A stretch of DNA of 64,000 bases. Origin: Actinomycetes bacterium. GTDB lineage: Bacteria; Actinomycetota; Acidimicrobiia; Acidimicrobiales; JAJYXR01. The stretch lies in assembly GCA_021801795.1 (NCBI GenBank), contig JAJYXR010000003.1, positions 1 to 64,000 of the forward strand. The letters are read 5' to 3'. The notes beneath the pieces are model-generated. The model searched no databases. It worked only from the letters and a program-made list of their open reading frames with translations, and had not been told where the DNA came from. Below are positions 26,599 through 35,173 of this stretch, piece after piece (position 1 is the first letter of the stretch; every line of letters starts with the position of its first letter). A program made the translations under genes and the position numbers.

Positions 26599-27191
26599 CG
26601 TCCGCCCCCTCGGGGCTCGCCGCCATCCCCCCTGGGCTCGGCGCCATCCCCCCTGGGCTCGGCGCCATCCCCCCGGGGCTCGGCGCCATGGTCGAGGAGC
26701 CTTCTGTCTTCAGTAGCTGGCCGGTCTCCCGCTCCCCCACGGATCGGCAGGGCGACGCGCACGGTGCCGGTCACGTGGTTCCCTATGGAGTTCCTGCCGC
26801 GCACCTCCACATCCACCACTCCCCGACCCTCGTTGCGCTCCGAGGGACCCCCGAGGGAGCTGACCTGGCCGGTGAGCACCATGGTGTCACCTGGATAGTT
26901 CGGAGCACCCAGCCTGATGGCGATCGACTCTATGAGCCCACAGGGTCCGCTCCAGTCGGTCACGAACCTTCCCACGAGGCCGTTCGTGGTCAGGATGTTC
27001 ATGAAGATGTCCGGTGCGCCGCGCTGGCGGGCCAGATCGGGGTCATGGTGGACGTCCTGGTAGTCACGGGTGGCGATAGCACCCGCCACGATCAGACTGC
27101 GGTTCAGCTCCACCTCCAGCTGGGGCAGCGGACTTCCCACGGTGACGTCCTCGTAATGCATGGAGCCGACCTCCTCGGCTGTAGCGCTCAT
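26595..27191 (-). CDS. chsH1: ChsH1-like MaoC enoyl-CoA hydratase subunit
   Basis: About 198 residues from ATG 27191, which overlaps the preceding ACAD stop as ATGA. This is a single hot-dog domain. VAGAIATRDYQDVHHDPDLARQRGAPDIF carries the MaoC Asp/His dyad, and IRLGAPNYPGDTMVLTGQVSSL is the central strand. The last 30 residues are GAEPRGD repeats encoded by a 21-bp repeat. In the M. tuberculosis igr operon, ChsH1 pairs with ChsH2 to hydrate the steroid enoyl-CoA. Here the catalytic dyad is in this subunit, while ChsH2 has Tyr where His would be, consistent with a heteromer. Confidence 0.82.
   Translation of the reverse strand: MSATAEEVGSMHYEDVTVGSPLPQLEVELNRSLIVAGAIATRDYQDVHHDPDLARQRGAPDIFMNILTTNGLVGRFVTDWSGPCGLIESIAIRLGAPNYPGDTMVLTGQVSSLGGPSERNEGRGVVDVEVRGRNSIGNHVTGTVRVALPIRGGAGDRPATEDRRLLDHGAEPRGDGAEPRGDGAEPRGDGGEPRGGGR
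26612..26690 (-). repeat. 21-bp in-frame repeat (GAEPRGD) at the chsH1 3' end
   Basis: Nearly four copies of a 21-bp unit (GCCATCCCCCCTGGGCTCGGC in one copy, plus strand, diverging by one base) extend the ChsH1 tail immediately before its stop, which overlaps ltp2. Confidence 0.92.
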
Positions 27192-28333
27192 CGCCCAGGC
27201 GCTCCGCTCAGCAGATCCCCGAGAGCTGCCAGCTGACCGGCTGGGGAGCCCAGCATCAGCTCTATCTGCTTGGCCCAGAGGAAGTACCGGTGTATCGGGT
27301 AGGAGACATCCGCACCGATCCCGCCGTGGAGGTGCTGGGTCGCGTGGACCACCCGCTGGCCGGCTTCGGAAGCCCACCAGTGTGCTGCCGCCACCGCCGC
27401 CGCGGCATCCCGGCCCGTGTCGATCCGCCAGGCGGCCGACCAGAGCGTGAGGCGCATCGCCTCCACGTCCAGTGATGCGTCGGCAGCCCTCATCAGGGGT
27501 GCCTGGAACGACGAGATGGCACGTCCGAACTGCTGGCGCTCGTTCAGGTAGGCGGCAGTCCTCACCAGAGCCTCCTCGCATACCCCGAGCGCCATAGCAG
27601 CCAGACCCGTCCTGGCACGCAGGAGCAGCCAGTCGAGCACCTCTCTAGCGGTGCCCCGAGCTCCGAGACCATCGGGTGCTCCCAGCAGATCCTCGCTCGT
27701 CACCCGCGCACCGTCTATATGCATGTTCGGGTGCACCTGGCGGTCGGTGCACACCTCGCGCTCCAGCTCCACGGATTCACCGCGGGGGTCCACCAGGAAG
27801 GCCAGGTCTTCTCCCTCGTCGCTGCGCCCGAACGCCACCACCCGGTCAGCCAGGTGGGCCTGGGGGACCGCCCGCGCCGTTCCGGTGATCCGCCAGCAGC
27901 CGCGATCCTCTCTCGCCCTCAGCGGCACGGCCCTCTCGGGGAAGGAGCCCACCTCCGTTATCGCTGCGCTCAGCACCGCATCACCTGATGCCACCGCAGG
28001 CAGCCACCTCTCCTTCGCCGGCTCGGACCCGAAACGCGCCAGCGGCATCGCGCCCAGGACCACCGTCGCCAGCAGCGGTATCGGCGCGACCTGGCGACCC
28101 TGGGCCTGGAGCAGCAGGCAGGTCTCCACCAGGCCGAGCCCCGAACCACCGAAACGCTCCTCCACCGCGAGCCCCAGCAGGTTGGTGCTCGCCAGCTCCG
28201 CCCAGAGGCGCCGGTCGAAGCGATCCTCGGTGGCCTCCACCCCTGCCACCCGCTCGGGGGCCGCGCGGCCACTGAACACCGAGGAGGCAGCCTCCGAGAC
28301 TGCCTCCTGGGCCTCCGTGAAGGTGAAGTCCAT
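27188..28333 (-). CDS. acyl-CoA dehydrogenase, FadE28/ChsE1-like subunit
   Basis: About 381 residues from ATG 28333 (GGAGG eight bases upstream). The fold is standard: MDFTFTEAQEAVSEAASSVF helices, EERFGGSGLGLVETCLLLQ, a short middle beta-domain, and ARTGLAAMALGVCEEAL with FGRAISSFQAPLMRAADASLDVEAMRL. The QRVVHATQHLHGGIGADVSYPIHRYFLWAKQIELMLG tail is the FAD-contacting region. Divergent middle-domain sequence and the partner gene 29395-30585 suggest the non-catalytic half of an alpha2beta2 ACAD, as described for ChsE1-ChsE2. The exact orthology is inferred from synteny. Confidence 0.82.
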   Translation of the reverse strand: MDFTFTEAQEAVSEAASSVFSGRAAPERVAGVEATEDRFDRRLWAELASTNLLGLAVEERFGGSGLGLVETCLLLQAQGRQVAPIPLLATVVLGAMPLARFGSEPAKERWLPAVASGDAVLSAAITEVGSFPERAVPLRAREDRGCWRITGTARAVPQAHLADRVVAFGRSDEGEDLAFLVDPRGESVELEREVCTDRQVHPNMHIDGARVTSEDLLGAPDGLGARGTAREVLDWLLLRARTGLAAMALGVCEEALVRTAAYLNERQQFGRAISSFQAPLMRAADASLDVEAMRLTLWSAAWRIDTGRDAAAAVAAAHWWASEAGQRVVHATQHLHGGIGADVSYPIHRYFLWAKQIELMLGSPAGQLAALGDLLSGAPGR

Positions 28334-28367
28334 CAGGGCACCTCCAGCCACAGCCAGGACAGCGACC

Positions 28368-29384
28368 TCATCGGCCGACCGGCCTGAAGCGAGGAAGGGC
28401 TATCTCCTGGTCGATCATCTCGAAGCCGGCCTCGACCTCCATACCGATCGCGACGTCCGCTGGCTCGACACCGGCCATGTCCGCGACGATCCGCAGGCCC
28501 TCGTGGAGCTCCACCAGGGCCACCACCAGCGGGTAGTCGAAGGCCGGTACCTGGGGGTGGTGGACTACTACGAAGCTGAGCACCCTGCCCCTGGGGGAAA
28601 CCTCCACCGCGTCCCAATCGAGACTCCTGCACTCGGGGCACGCTGGGGCGGGAGGATGGCGCAGCTTCCCGCACGAACCGCAGGACTGGACCAGCAGCCT
28701 TCCTTCCCGTGTCCCCTCGAAGAAGAACGCCGAGTCCTCGGTGATCGCAGGACGCGGTCGCATTGCCCCCACGGCCGACCGAGGGGACTGCCTGGGCCGG
28801 AACTTCAGGATCCTGAAGTGCATGGTGGCCACGGCTTCACCCCTGGCGTCGGTGAAGTCCATGCGGGTGGTCAGAAAGTGCCCTGCACCGAGCGCGGTCT
28901 GCTTCAGCCCGGAGACTGATTCTATGGAGGAGCGAACACTCAGATGGTCCCCCAGGAAGAGGGGCCTCAGGTAATCCTGCTCGCAGTTCGTGGCGACCAC
29001 CGAGGTGAAGCCGGCCTCGTCCAGAAGCGCCATCAGCTCGTCGGTGGGCGAACCGGCCGACTCCCCAGCCGCGCGGGCGCGTTCGAGCTCGAGGCTGGCG
29101 CGATATCCGCGCATGATCCACGCCTGGAGCATGGCCGGCGGGGCGATCACGCCCGGCAGGCCGCATGCCCGGGCGGCCTCCTCGTCCAGGTATACCGGGT
29201 TCTCGTCACCCATGGCCTCGACGAAGTGACGGATCATGGCCTGGTTAACCGGATCGGCTGCAGGAGACGGTTCCCCCGAGGAGCGACCCTGGAAGGAGGA
29301 GAGCAGGTCCTGCAGGTCTTGACCTCCTCCCACGGCTGAAGCCGCGGGATTGCGCCCGCTGGTCCGCTCAGCCCTGCTGCTCAC
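28368..29384 (-). CDS. chsH2: ChsH2-like protein: MaoC domain fused to DUF35 zinc-ribbon/OB domain
   Basis: A 338-residue two-domain protein. The N-terminal hot-dog domain (about residues 40-200) has FVEAMGDENPVYLDEEAARACGLPGVIAPPAML; the usual MaoC His is replaced by Tyr in NPVY. The C-terminal DUF35 domain (about 220-338) has a zinc ribbon with Cys235, Cys238, Cys249 and Cys252, then the OB-fold strands GRVLSFVVVHHP and YPLVVALVEL. This architecture is diagnostic of ChsH2 of steroid side-chain degradation, whose DUF35 part binds Ltp2. It sits between the two ACAD genes. Confidence 0.88.
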   Translation of the reverse strand: MSSRAERTSGRNPAASAVGGGQDLQDLLSSFQGRSSGEPSPAADPVNQAMIRHFVEAMGDENPVYLDEEAARACGLPGVIAPPAMLQAWIMRGYRASLELERARAAGESAGSPTDELMALLDEAGFTSVVATNCEQDYLRPLFLGDHLSVRSSIESVSGLKQTALGAGHFLTTRMDFTDARGEAVATMHFRILKFRPRQSPRSAVGAMRPRPAITEDSAFFFEGTREGRLLVQSCGSCGKLRHPPAPACPECRSLDWDAVEVSPRGRVLSFVVVHHPQVPAFDYPLVVALVELHEGLRIVADMAGVEPADVAIGMEVEAGFEMIDQEIALPRFRPVGR

Positions 29385-29394
29385 GGCTCCCTCC

Positions 29395-30585
29395 TCACCG
29401 GTCTATCCGCCGCCTGGCTCCGGCCATGCCGAGCCCGAGGGTGGCGACGATCTCACGCTGGACCTCGTTCACCCCCCCGCCGAAGGTGTTCACCTGGGCC
29501 TGCCTCGCCGCCTGCTCGAGCCGCCCACCGAGCACCGCGCCGGGCGATCCCGGCACCAGGTAGCCCTGGGCCCCGACGATCCCGAGCAGGCGGTGGTAGA
29601 CGTCGATGGTCCGCTCGGTCCCGAACACCTTCACGGCCGAAGAGTCTGCAGGACCTATGGTGTCCTTCGCCACCGCGACGGCCATCCGCCAGTTCATGAG
29701 GTACATGGCCTCGACCTCTGCCCAGGTGATGGCCAGCTCCGACTTCACCCATGGCACCTCGGCCAGAGTGCGACCGTCGCCAGCCCTCTGCGATGCTGCC
29801 CAGCTGGCCACCTCCTCCCACATGAGCCGGGCGAATCCACTCCAGGCTGCGAGGCCGATGCGCTCGTGGTTCAACTGGGTGGTGATCATCTTCCATCCAG
29901 CGTTCTCCTCGCCGATGCGGTAGCCGGCTGCCACGCGCACGTCGTCGTAGTAGGTGGCAGTGGTCGTAAGACCCCCGACGGTGGATATCGGGCTCCAGGT
30001 GAAGCCCGGCGCGCTGGTCGGGACGCAGAGGATCGAGATGCCCTGGTGCTTCGGTGCCCCCGGATCGGTACGGGCCGCCAGCCAGATGTAGTCGGCCTGG
30101 TCGGCGCCGCTGGTGAAGACCTTCGAGCCGTTCACCACGTAGTCGTCGCCGTCGCGCACTGCGACAGTAGCCAGCGAGGCGAGGTCGGTGCCAGCCTCCG
30201 GCTCGGTGTAGCCGATCGCGAAGTTTATCTCGCCCGCGAGGATGCCGGGCAGGAAGAACTCCTTCTGCTCGTCAGAACCGAAACGCATGATGGTAGGCCC
30301 AACGGTGTTCACCGTCACGAAGGGGAATGGCGCCGAGGCCCTGCGGGTCTCGTCGAAGAAGATGAACTGGTCCGTAGCGGGCCGGCCCTGCCCGCCGTGC
30401 TCCACGGGCCACCCGATGCCCAACCAGCCGTCCTTGCCGATCCGCCTGACTACCTGCCGGAAAACCTCGCCCCCCTCGCCTTCGTCCCGCAGTGCGATCC
30501 GCACCTCGTCGGTCAGGAGGTCCGAGTAGTAGCCCCGTAGCTCCTCGCGAAGGGCCATCTGCTCGGGGGTCTCCTCCAGGTACAT
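29395..30585 (-). CDS. acyl-CoA dehydrogenase, FadE29/ChsE2-like subunit
   Basis: A 396-residue protein, first gene of the side-chain operon. It begins MYLEETPEQMALREELRGYYSDLLTDE, then GWLGIGWPVEHGGQGRPATDQFIFFDE, FAIGYTEPEAGTDLASLATVA (FAD/acyl-CoA site), and ITTQLNHERIGLAAW. The C-terminus VNTFGGGVNEVQREIVATLGLGM is typical of FadE26/FadE29-type subunits. It pairs with the ACAD at 27188-28333. The start ATG lies only 9 bp past a KstR-type palindrome and has no visible ribosome binding site, so the message may be leaderless. Confidence 0.86.
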   Translation of the reverse strand: MYLEETPEQMALREELRGYYSDLLTDEVRIALRDEGEGGEVFRQVVRRIGKDGWLGIGWPVEHGGQGRPATDQFIFFDETRRASAPFPFVTVNTVGPTIMRFGSDEQKEFFLPGILAGEINFAIGYTEPEAGTDLASLATVAVRDGDDYVVNGSKVFTSGADQADYIWLAARTDPGAPKHQGISILCVPTSAPGFTWSPISTVGGLTTTATYYDDVRVAAGYRIGEENAGWKMITTQLNHERIGLAAWSGFARLMWEEVASWAASQRAGDGRTLAEVPWVKSELAITWAEVEAMYLMNWRMAVAVAKDTIGPADSSAVKVFGTERTIDVYHRLLGIVGAQGYLVPGSPGAVLGGRLEQAARQAQVNTFGGGVNEVQREIVATLGLGMAGARRRIDR

Positions 30586-30594
30586 CCATCATAG

Positions 30595-30608
30595 TGTAAC
30601 GCGTTCTA
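30595..30608. promoter_or_regulatory. KstR-type operator, exact match to TnnAACnnGTTnnA
   Basis: TGTAACGCGTTCTA fits every defined position of the published KstR motif. It lies 9 bp upstream of the ACAD start and would cover the promoter -10 (TACACT on the minus strand). Confidence 0.75.
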
Positions 30609-30674
30609 ATAATGATCGGCAACCAGGTGGGGGCTGTCGCGAAATTCGCGCTGGCCTTCGGCGTCACGGCGGCT

Positions 30675-30697
30675 TATGATAAGTGGAACACGTTCTC
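30675..30697 (+). promoter_or_regulatory. probable -10 box and imperfect KstR-type operator ahead of the P450
   Basis: TATGAT (30675-30680) is followed three bases later by TGGAACACGTTCTC (30684-30697), which matches the KstR motif at all but the last defined base. This is the expected layout for a repressor site next to a start point. No good -35 is seen. Confidence 0.6.
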
Positions 30698-30819
30698 GTC
30701 AGCGCAGGCTAGCTGGGGCTGAGCGTGGAGAAGTGCTCGATGCCCAGCAGGCGAGGCTCGCCTCGCCGCCTACAGGCACGGGGGCGCCGCGGCGCCGGGG
30801 AGACACGAGGAGACATGGC

Positions 30820-32046
30820 ATGGTCCAGCTGAGCGACATCGACCTCACCGACTCGAGGAACTTCGTGGCACGGGTTCCCCACGACTGGTTCGCCTACCTA
30901 CGCCGACACCACCCCGTGTTCTGGCACGAGGAGACCGGCGGCTCGGGCTTCTGGTGCGTCACCAGATATGCAGACTGTGTCGCGGTCAACCGGGATGCCG
31001 AGCACTTCTCCTCCCACCTCGGCGGCGTGCTCATCTGGGACCAGGAGCCGGAGCTTCTGGAGCAGCAGAGGCTCATGATGCTGAACATGGACCCACCGCT
31101 GCACACCCGCTACCGCCGCCTGGTTAACAAGGGCTTCACGCCCAGGATGATCGCCCAGCTCGAAGGGCGGATCCACGCAGCCACCGACCGCATCATCGAC
31201 CAGGTATGCGAGAAGGGGGAGTGCGACTTCGTGACGGAGATCTCAGCCGAGCTGCCCCTGATAGTCATCGCCGAGCTGCTCGGCGTTCCAGACGAAGACC
31301 GCTACCAGATGTTCGACTGGTCCAACCGCATGGTCGGCAACGAGGACCCCGAGTACCAGATATCGCCCGAGGCCGCCACCGAGGCCGCCATGGAGCTCTA
31401 CGCCTACGCGGCAGACCTCTTCGCGAAGAAGCGTGCGAACCCCCATGAGGACCTGATGAGCATCCTCACCCAGGTCGAGATCGACGGCGAGCAGCTCTCG
31501 GAACTGGAGCTGGAGCTGTTCTTCCTACTCCTCACCGTCGCCGGGAACGAGACCACCAGGAACCTCATATCGGGAGCCATGCATGCCTTCTTCGAGCATC
31601 CCGACCAGTGGCAGCGCCTCATAGCGGATCGCTCCCTCCTGCCGGGCGCGGTGGAGGAGATGCTGCGCTTCGTCTCTCCTGTGATGGAGTTCCGGCGCCA
31701 GGCGGTCTCGGACTGCCAGATCGGATCGGCAGAGGTGAGAGCAGGTGACAAGGTGGTCTTCTGGCACGTCTCCGCGAACCGTGACGAAGAGGTCTTCGCT
31801 GACCCCGACTCCTTCGACATCTCCCGTAACCCGAACCCCCACATGGCCTTCGGTGCCGGCGGTCCCCACTTCTGCCTAGGGGCTAACCTCGCGCGCATGG
31901 AGATAAGGGTCATGTTCGAGCACCTCCTGGACCGGCTCCCCGACATCCACCAGGCCGCACCCGTCCAGCGTCTGCAGTCGAACTTCATAAACGGCGTAAA
32001 GCACCTGCCGGTCGCCTTCAGCCCTGCAGCTGTCCGGGCGAGCTGA
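30820..32046 (+). CDS. CYP125/CYP142-like cytochrome P450 (steroid C26/27 monooxygenase candidate)
   Basis: About 408 residues from ATG 30820, with an AGGAG site. P450 landmarks are all present: I-helix LLTVAGNETTRN, EMLRF (ExxR), and the heme loop FGAGGPHFCLGANLAR with Cys near residue 352. GFWCVTRYADCVAVNRDAEHFSSHLGGVLIWD and the end LQSNFINGVKHLPVAF resemble mycobacterial CYP125/142, which oxidise the sterol side-chain terminus to a carboxylate. Divergent placement from the igr-like operon across KstR-type sites supports this role. The upstream leader has two GC-rich hairpins (30751-30766 and 30783-30796). Confidence 0.85.
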   Translation: MVQLSDIDLTDSRNFVARVPHDWFAYLRRHHPVFWHEETGGSGFWCVTRYADCVAVNRDAEHFSSHLGGVLIWDQEPELLEQQRLMMLNMDPPLHTRYRRLVNKGFTPRMIAQLEGRIHAATDRIIDQVCEKGECDFVTEISAELPLIVIAELLGVPDEDRYQMFDWSNRMVGNEDPEYQISPEAATEAAMELYAYAADLFAKKRANPHEDLMSILTQVEIDGEQLSELELELFFLLLTVAGNETTRNLISGAMHAFFEHPDQWQRLIADRSLLPGAVEEMLRFVSPVMEFRRQAVSDCQIGSAEVRAGDKVVFWHVSANRDEEVFADPDSFDISRNPNPHMAFGAGGPHFCLGANLARMEIRVMFEHLLDRLPDIHQAAPVQRLQSNFINGVKHLPVAFSPAAVRAS

Positions 32047-32060
32047 CCCCTATCCCCGCC

Positions 32061-32133
32061 CCGCCTACCGCCTACCGCCTACCGCCTACCGCTAACCGCC
32101 TACCGCTAACCGCCTACCGCTAACCGCTAACCG
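32061..32133. repeat. 7-bp tandem repeat, about 10 copies
   Basis: CCGCCTA and CCGCTAA heptamers alternate between the P450 stop and the next gene. The unit is not a multiple of three. Confidence 0.95.
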
Positions 32134-32177
32134 CCGAAGCCCGAAGCCCGAGCCAACAGGACCATACAGAGCCCCAA

Positions 32178-33074
32178 GTGCGATTCCACCAGGCCGTCGC
32201 GTTCCTTCCCACATCGGAGATCGTCGCCCTTGCGGGGGCCTCGGAGGAGCTCGGCTACGACGGGGTCTACCTCTCCGACCATCTCTTCAACGCCCGGGAT
32301 CTGCGAAGCCGGTATGCCTATTCGACCTCTCCCGACGGATCGCCCTACTGGGCAAAGGAGACCGAGTGGCCCGACCCCATGGTGCTCATCTCCCATCTCG
32401 CTGCCCTCACCAGCGGCATCGTCTTCACGACCGGCATCTACGTGGCGCCAGTGCGCGACCTGGTAACGGTGGCGAAGACCGTGGGCACCGCTGCCGTCCT
32501 GTCCGCGAACAGGGTCAGGCTGGGCGTGGGAGTCGGCTGGTGCGCCGAGGAGTACGCCGCTACCGGTCAGGACTTCCATACCCGCGGCAGGCGACTGGAC
32601 GAGATGATCGTCGCGCTGCGACGCCTATGGAGCGGTGGCTGGGTGGAGCACCACGGCACCTACTACAACATACCCGCCTGCCAGATGAACCCTGCCCCGA
32701 CCCAGCCAGTGCCCATATACGGCGGCGGCGACTCCGATGCCGCGCTCCGGCGGGCCGCAGAGCTCTGCGACGGGTGGCTGACCACCGGAGCCTGCACACC
32801 GGAGGAAGCCTCCGGCCAGCTTGCCCGTGTCCGCCAGGCTCTCGCACGCGCAGGTCGCCTGGGATCGCCATTCGACACGTACCTGGCCCTGAAGGTCACC
32901 CCGTCGGTGGACGTCTACAAGGGCTTCGCCGACGAGGGCGTGACTGACATGCTCTGCGCACCCTGGATGTCAGCCAGTGTCTCGCCAGAGGACTCCCCCG
33001 AGTCCCGACTGAAGAAGCGCATGGAGGCCTCCGAGCGCTTCGCGGAGGAGATCCTCGAGAAGATGGACCGCTAG
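32178..33074 (+). CDS. LLM-class F420-dependent oxidoreductase
   Basis: A 298-residue protein starting at GTG. MRFHQAVAFLPTSEIVALAGASEELGYDGVYLSDHLF and FTTGIYVAPVRDLVTVAKTVGTAAVLSANRVRLGVGVGWCAEEY match the compact F420-LLM family (TIGR03619-type). PVPIYGGGDSDAALRRAAELCDGWL is the phosphate-binding barrel end. It lies in the same direction after the P450 and abuts the next LLM gene with no gap. A steroid-related F420 reaction is possible, but the substrate is unproven. Confidence 0.86.
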   Translation: MRFHQAVAFLPTSEIVALAGASEELGYDGVYLSDHLFNARDLRSRYAYSTSPDGSPYWAKETEWPDPMVLISHLAALTSGIVFTTGIYVAPVRDLVTVAKTVGTAAVLSANRVRLGVGVGWCAEEYAATGQDFHTRGRRLDEMIVALRRLWSGGWVEHHGTYYNIPACQMNPAPTQPVPIYGGGDSDAALRRAAELCDGWLTTGACTPEEASGQLARVRQALARAGRLGSPFDTYLALKVTPSVDVYKGFADEGVTDMLCAPWMSASVSPEDSPESRLKKRMEASERFAEEILEKMDR

Positions 33075-34109
33075 ATGAAGGATCTGAAGCTCGGACTCCA
33101 GCTCGGTTACTGGGGTGCGTCTCCGCCACCCGACGCGGCTGGGCTGGTCGAGGAGGCCGAGAGACTCGGATTCGACTCCGTCTGGACTGCCGAGGCATAC
33201 GGCTCTGACGCCCTGACACCGCTGGCCTGGTGGGGATCTCGCACCGAGCGCCTGAGGCTCGGCACTGCGCTCTGCCAGCTGTCCGCGAGAACCCCGACGG
33301 CGATGGCGATGGCAGCCCTTACCATGGACCACCTCTCGGGTGGCCGGTTCGTGCTCGGGCTCGGGGTGTCAGGTCCCCAGGTGGTGGAGGGCTGGTACGG
33401 TCAGCCCTTTTCGAAGCCCCTGGCCCGCACCCGTGAGTACCTGTCGATCATCAGGAGCGTCCTGGCCCGCTCGGAGCCGGTAAGGAGCCCGGGGCCTCAC
33501 TATCCCCTTCCCTTCCCCGGCGGGACCGGCCTCGGCAAGCCGCTGAAGCCCATAGTTCACCCGCTGCGCGCGGACATCCCCATAATCCTCGGCGCCGAGG
33601 GCCCGAAGAACGTGGCGCTGGCAGCAGAGATAGCAGACGGCTGGTTCCCCATCTTCTTCTCCCCTGCCCACATGGGCGAGTTCGAGTCCGCGCTGGCCGA
33701 GGGGTTCGCGATGCCATCGGCCAGACGCCGGCGCGAGGACTTCGAGGTGATCGCCTTGTGCCCAGTGGTCATCGACGACGACATCGAGCGTGCCGCGGAC
33801 TCCTTTCGTCCATATCTGGCCCTCTACATAGGGGGCATGGGCGCCAGGAAGATGAACTTCCACTTCGACGTCTTCTGCAGGATGGGCTTCGAGGCAGAGG
33901 CGAGGAAGATACAGGATCTCTACCTGGCAGGTCACCGGACCGAGGCTGCCGCAGCAGTGCCCCGTGGGATGGTGGAGGGCATATCCCTCATCGGGCCGGT
34001 CGCGAAGATCCGCTCCGACCTCGAAGCCTGGCGTTCCTCCATAGCCACCACGCTGCTGGTCTCGGGAGATGTGACCGTGCTGCGGACAATGGCCGAGCTG
34101 GTTGGCTGA
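33075..34109 (+). CDS. LLM-class F420-dependent oxidoreductase (Rv3520c-like)
   Basis: A 344-residue protein whose ATG directly follows the preceding TAG. KLGLQLGYWGASPPPDAAGLVEEAERLGFDSVWTAEAYGSDALTPLAWWG is close in style to the F420-dependent enzyme Rv3520c, a member of the mycobacterial KstR regulon (from memory, not searched). LGLGVSGPQVVEGWYGQPFSKPLARTREYLSIIR and PIILGAEGPKNVALAAEIADGWFPIFFSP complete the barrel. The steroid context supports a catabolic role, but the reaction is unknown. Confidence 0.86.
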   Translation: MKDLKLGLQLGYWGASPPPDAAGLVEEAERLGFDSVWTAEAYGSDALTPLAWWGSRTERLRLGTALCQLSARTPTAMAMAALTMDHLSGGRFVLGLGVSGPQVVEGWYGQPFSKPLARTREYLSIIRSVLARSEPVRSPGPHYPLPFPGGTGLGKPLKPIVHPLRADIPIILGAEGPKNVALAAEIADGWFPIFFSPAHMGEFESALAEGFAMPSARRRREDFEVIALCPVVIDDDIERAADSFRPYLALYIGGMGARKMNFHFDVFCRMGFEAEARKIQDLYLAGHRTEAAAAVPRGMVEGISLIGPVAKIRSDLEAWRSSIATTLLVSGDVTVLRTMAELVG

Positions 34110-34294
34110 AGGAGCCTCCCATCCTGCGAATGGCCGGGCGCATCCACCATCTGAGGCGATGGCACTGTTAGCCTTTTCGAGGTTTCTCAAGTCTTCTCCA
34201 ATGAAGCTCCATGGGGCATTTTCAGCCCGAACCGGGCGTTTTGACTCATAGAGGTGCCCAGGGCAGGTCAGGCACCAGAAGGGGGGTGAAGAGC

Positions 34295-35173
34295 GTGACA
34301 TTGTCAGAGGTCCTACGCCTGCCCCACATCCCATCGGTGAACCTTGGTTTCGTCGAGCGGGTCAGCCTGCCGGGCCGTGGCAGGTGCCGGGTGCGCCTGG
34401 TCCCACCGCCCGCGCCTGGCAGCCCCGTGGTGACCCTCCTGCATGGATGGACTGCCACCGCCGACCTGAACTTCGCCACCGTGATGGCCCCGCTGTCGGA
34501 ACGCTTCGGGATCGTGGCCCCCGACATGAGAGGCCACGGAGGCGGTATCCGCTCGCACGAGCGCTTCAGTCTCGAATCCTGCGCTGACGATGTCGCGGAG
34601 CTGCTCGAGGTGCTCGACGTCGGACCCAGCATCCTCCTCGGCTACTCCATGGGAGGCCCCATCGCCCTGCTGGCCGCCAGGCGCCACCCGGAGGCAGTCC
34701 GGGGATTGGTGCTCTGCGCCACCGCTGCGCGCCTTGGCAGGAGCAACGCAGGCCGCCTGGCACTCGGAGCCCTCGGCGCCGTCGGCATGGCTGCCCAGTC
34801 GGCCATGCTCCGCGTCGTCCACCAGGGCGCGCTACCCCGGGAGGTCATAAGGCACCTGCCGACCCCCCTAGGTCATGACCTCACCCAGGTGGCCGAGGTC
34901 GGAACCGAGCTTGCCCGCTTCGACGCCCGGCCCTGGCTGGACGAGATCCAGATGCCGACCGCCCTGGTGCTGACCCGTAACGACCACGCGGTCCCCCCGG
35001 CAGATCAGCAGGTACTCGCCCAGGGCCTGGCTGGATGCAGGCTCTTCGAGGTCGAGGGGGATCACGACGTCTGTCTCAGCCCGAACCCGGTGTTCGAGTC
35101 GACCGTCTGCGCAGCGGTCACCGAGGTCGCCCTCAGCTCGAGGCGATCAGCGCACCGAGCCTCAGCAGGCTAG
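34295..35173 (+). CDS. alpha/beta-fold hydrolase
   Basis: About 292 residues from GTG 34295, chosen for the AAGGGGGG eight bases upstream. VVTLLHGWTATADLNFATV is the oxyanion region, FGIVAPDMRGHGGG the next strand, ILLGYSMGGPIALLAARRHP the nucleophile elbow with Ser, LVLTRNDHAVPPADQQ the acid strand, and FEVEGDHDV the His. It could act on a steroid-derived thioester or ester. Its 3' end overlaps the convergent ACAD by 41 bp. Confidence 0.84.
   Translation: MTLSEVLRLPHIPSVNLGFVERVSLPGRGRCRVRLVPPPAPGSPVVTLLHGWTATADLNFATVMAPLSERFGIVAPDMRGHGGGIRSHERFSLESCADDVAELLEVLDVGPSILLGYSMGGPIALLAARRHPEAVRGLVLCATAARLGRSNAGRLALGALGAVGMAAQSAMLRVVHQGALPREVIRHLPTPLGHDLTQVAEVGTELARFDARPWLDEIQMPTALVLTRNDHAVPPADQQVLAQGLAGCRLFEVEGDHDVCLSPNPVFESTVCAAVTEVALSSRRSAHRASAG

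Noticed and set aside
33369-34334. 321-codon minus-strand frame opposite an LLM gene
   Set aside because: No domain motifs and it covers the intergenic region; the plus-strand LLM signature is complete.
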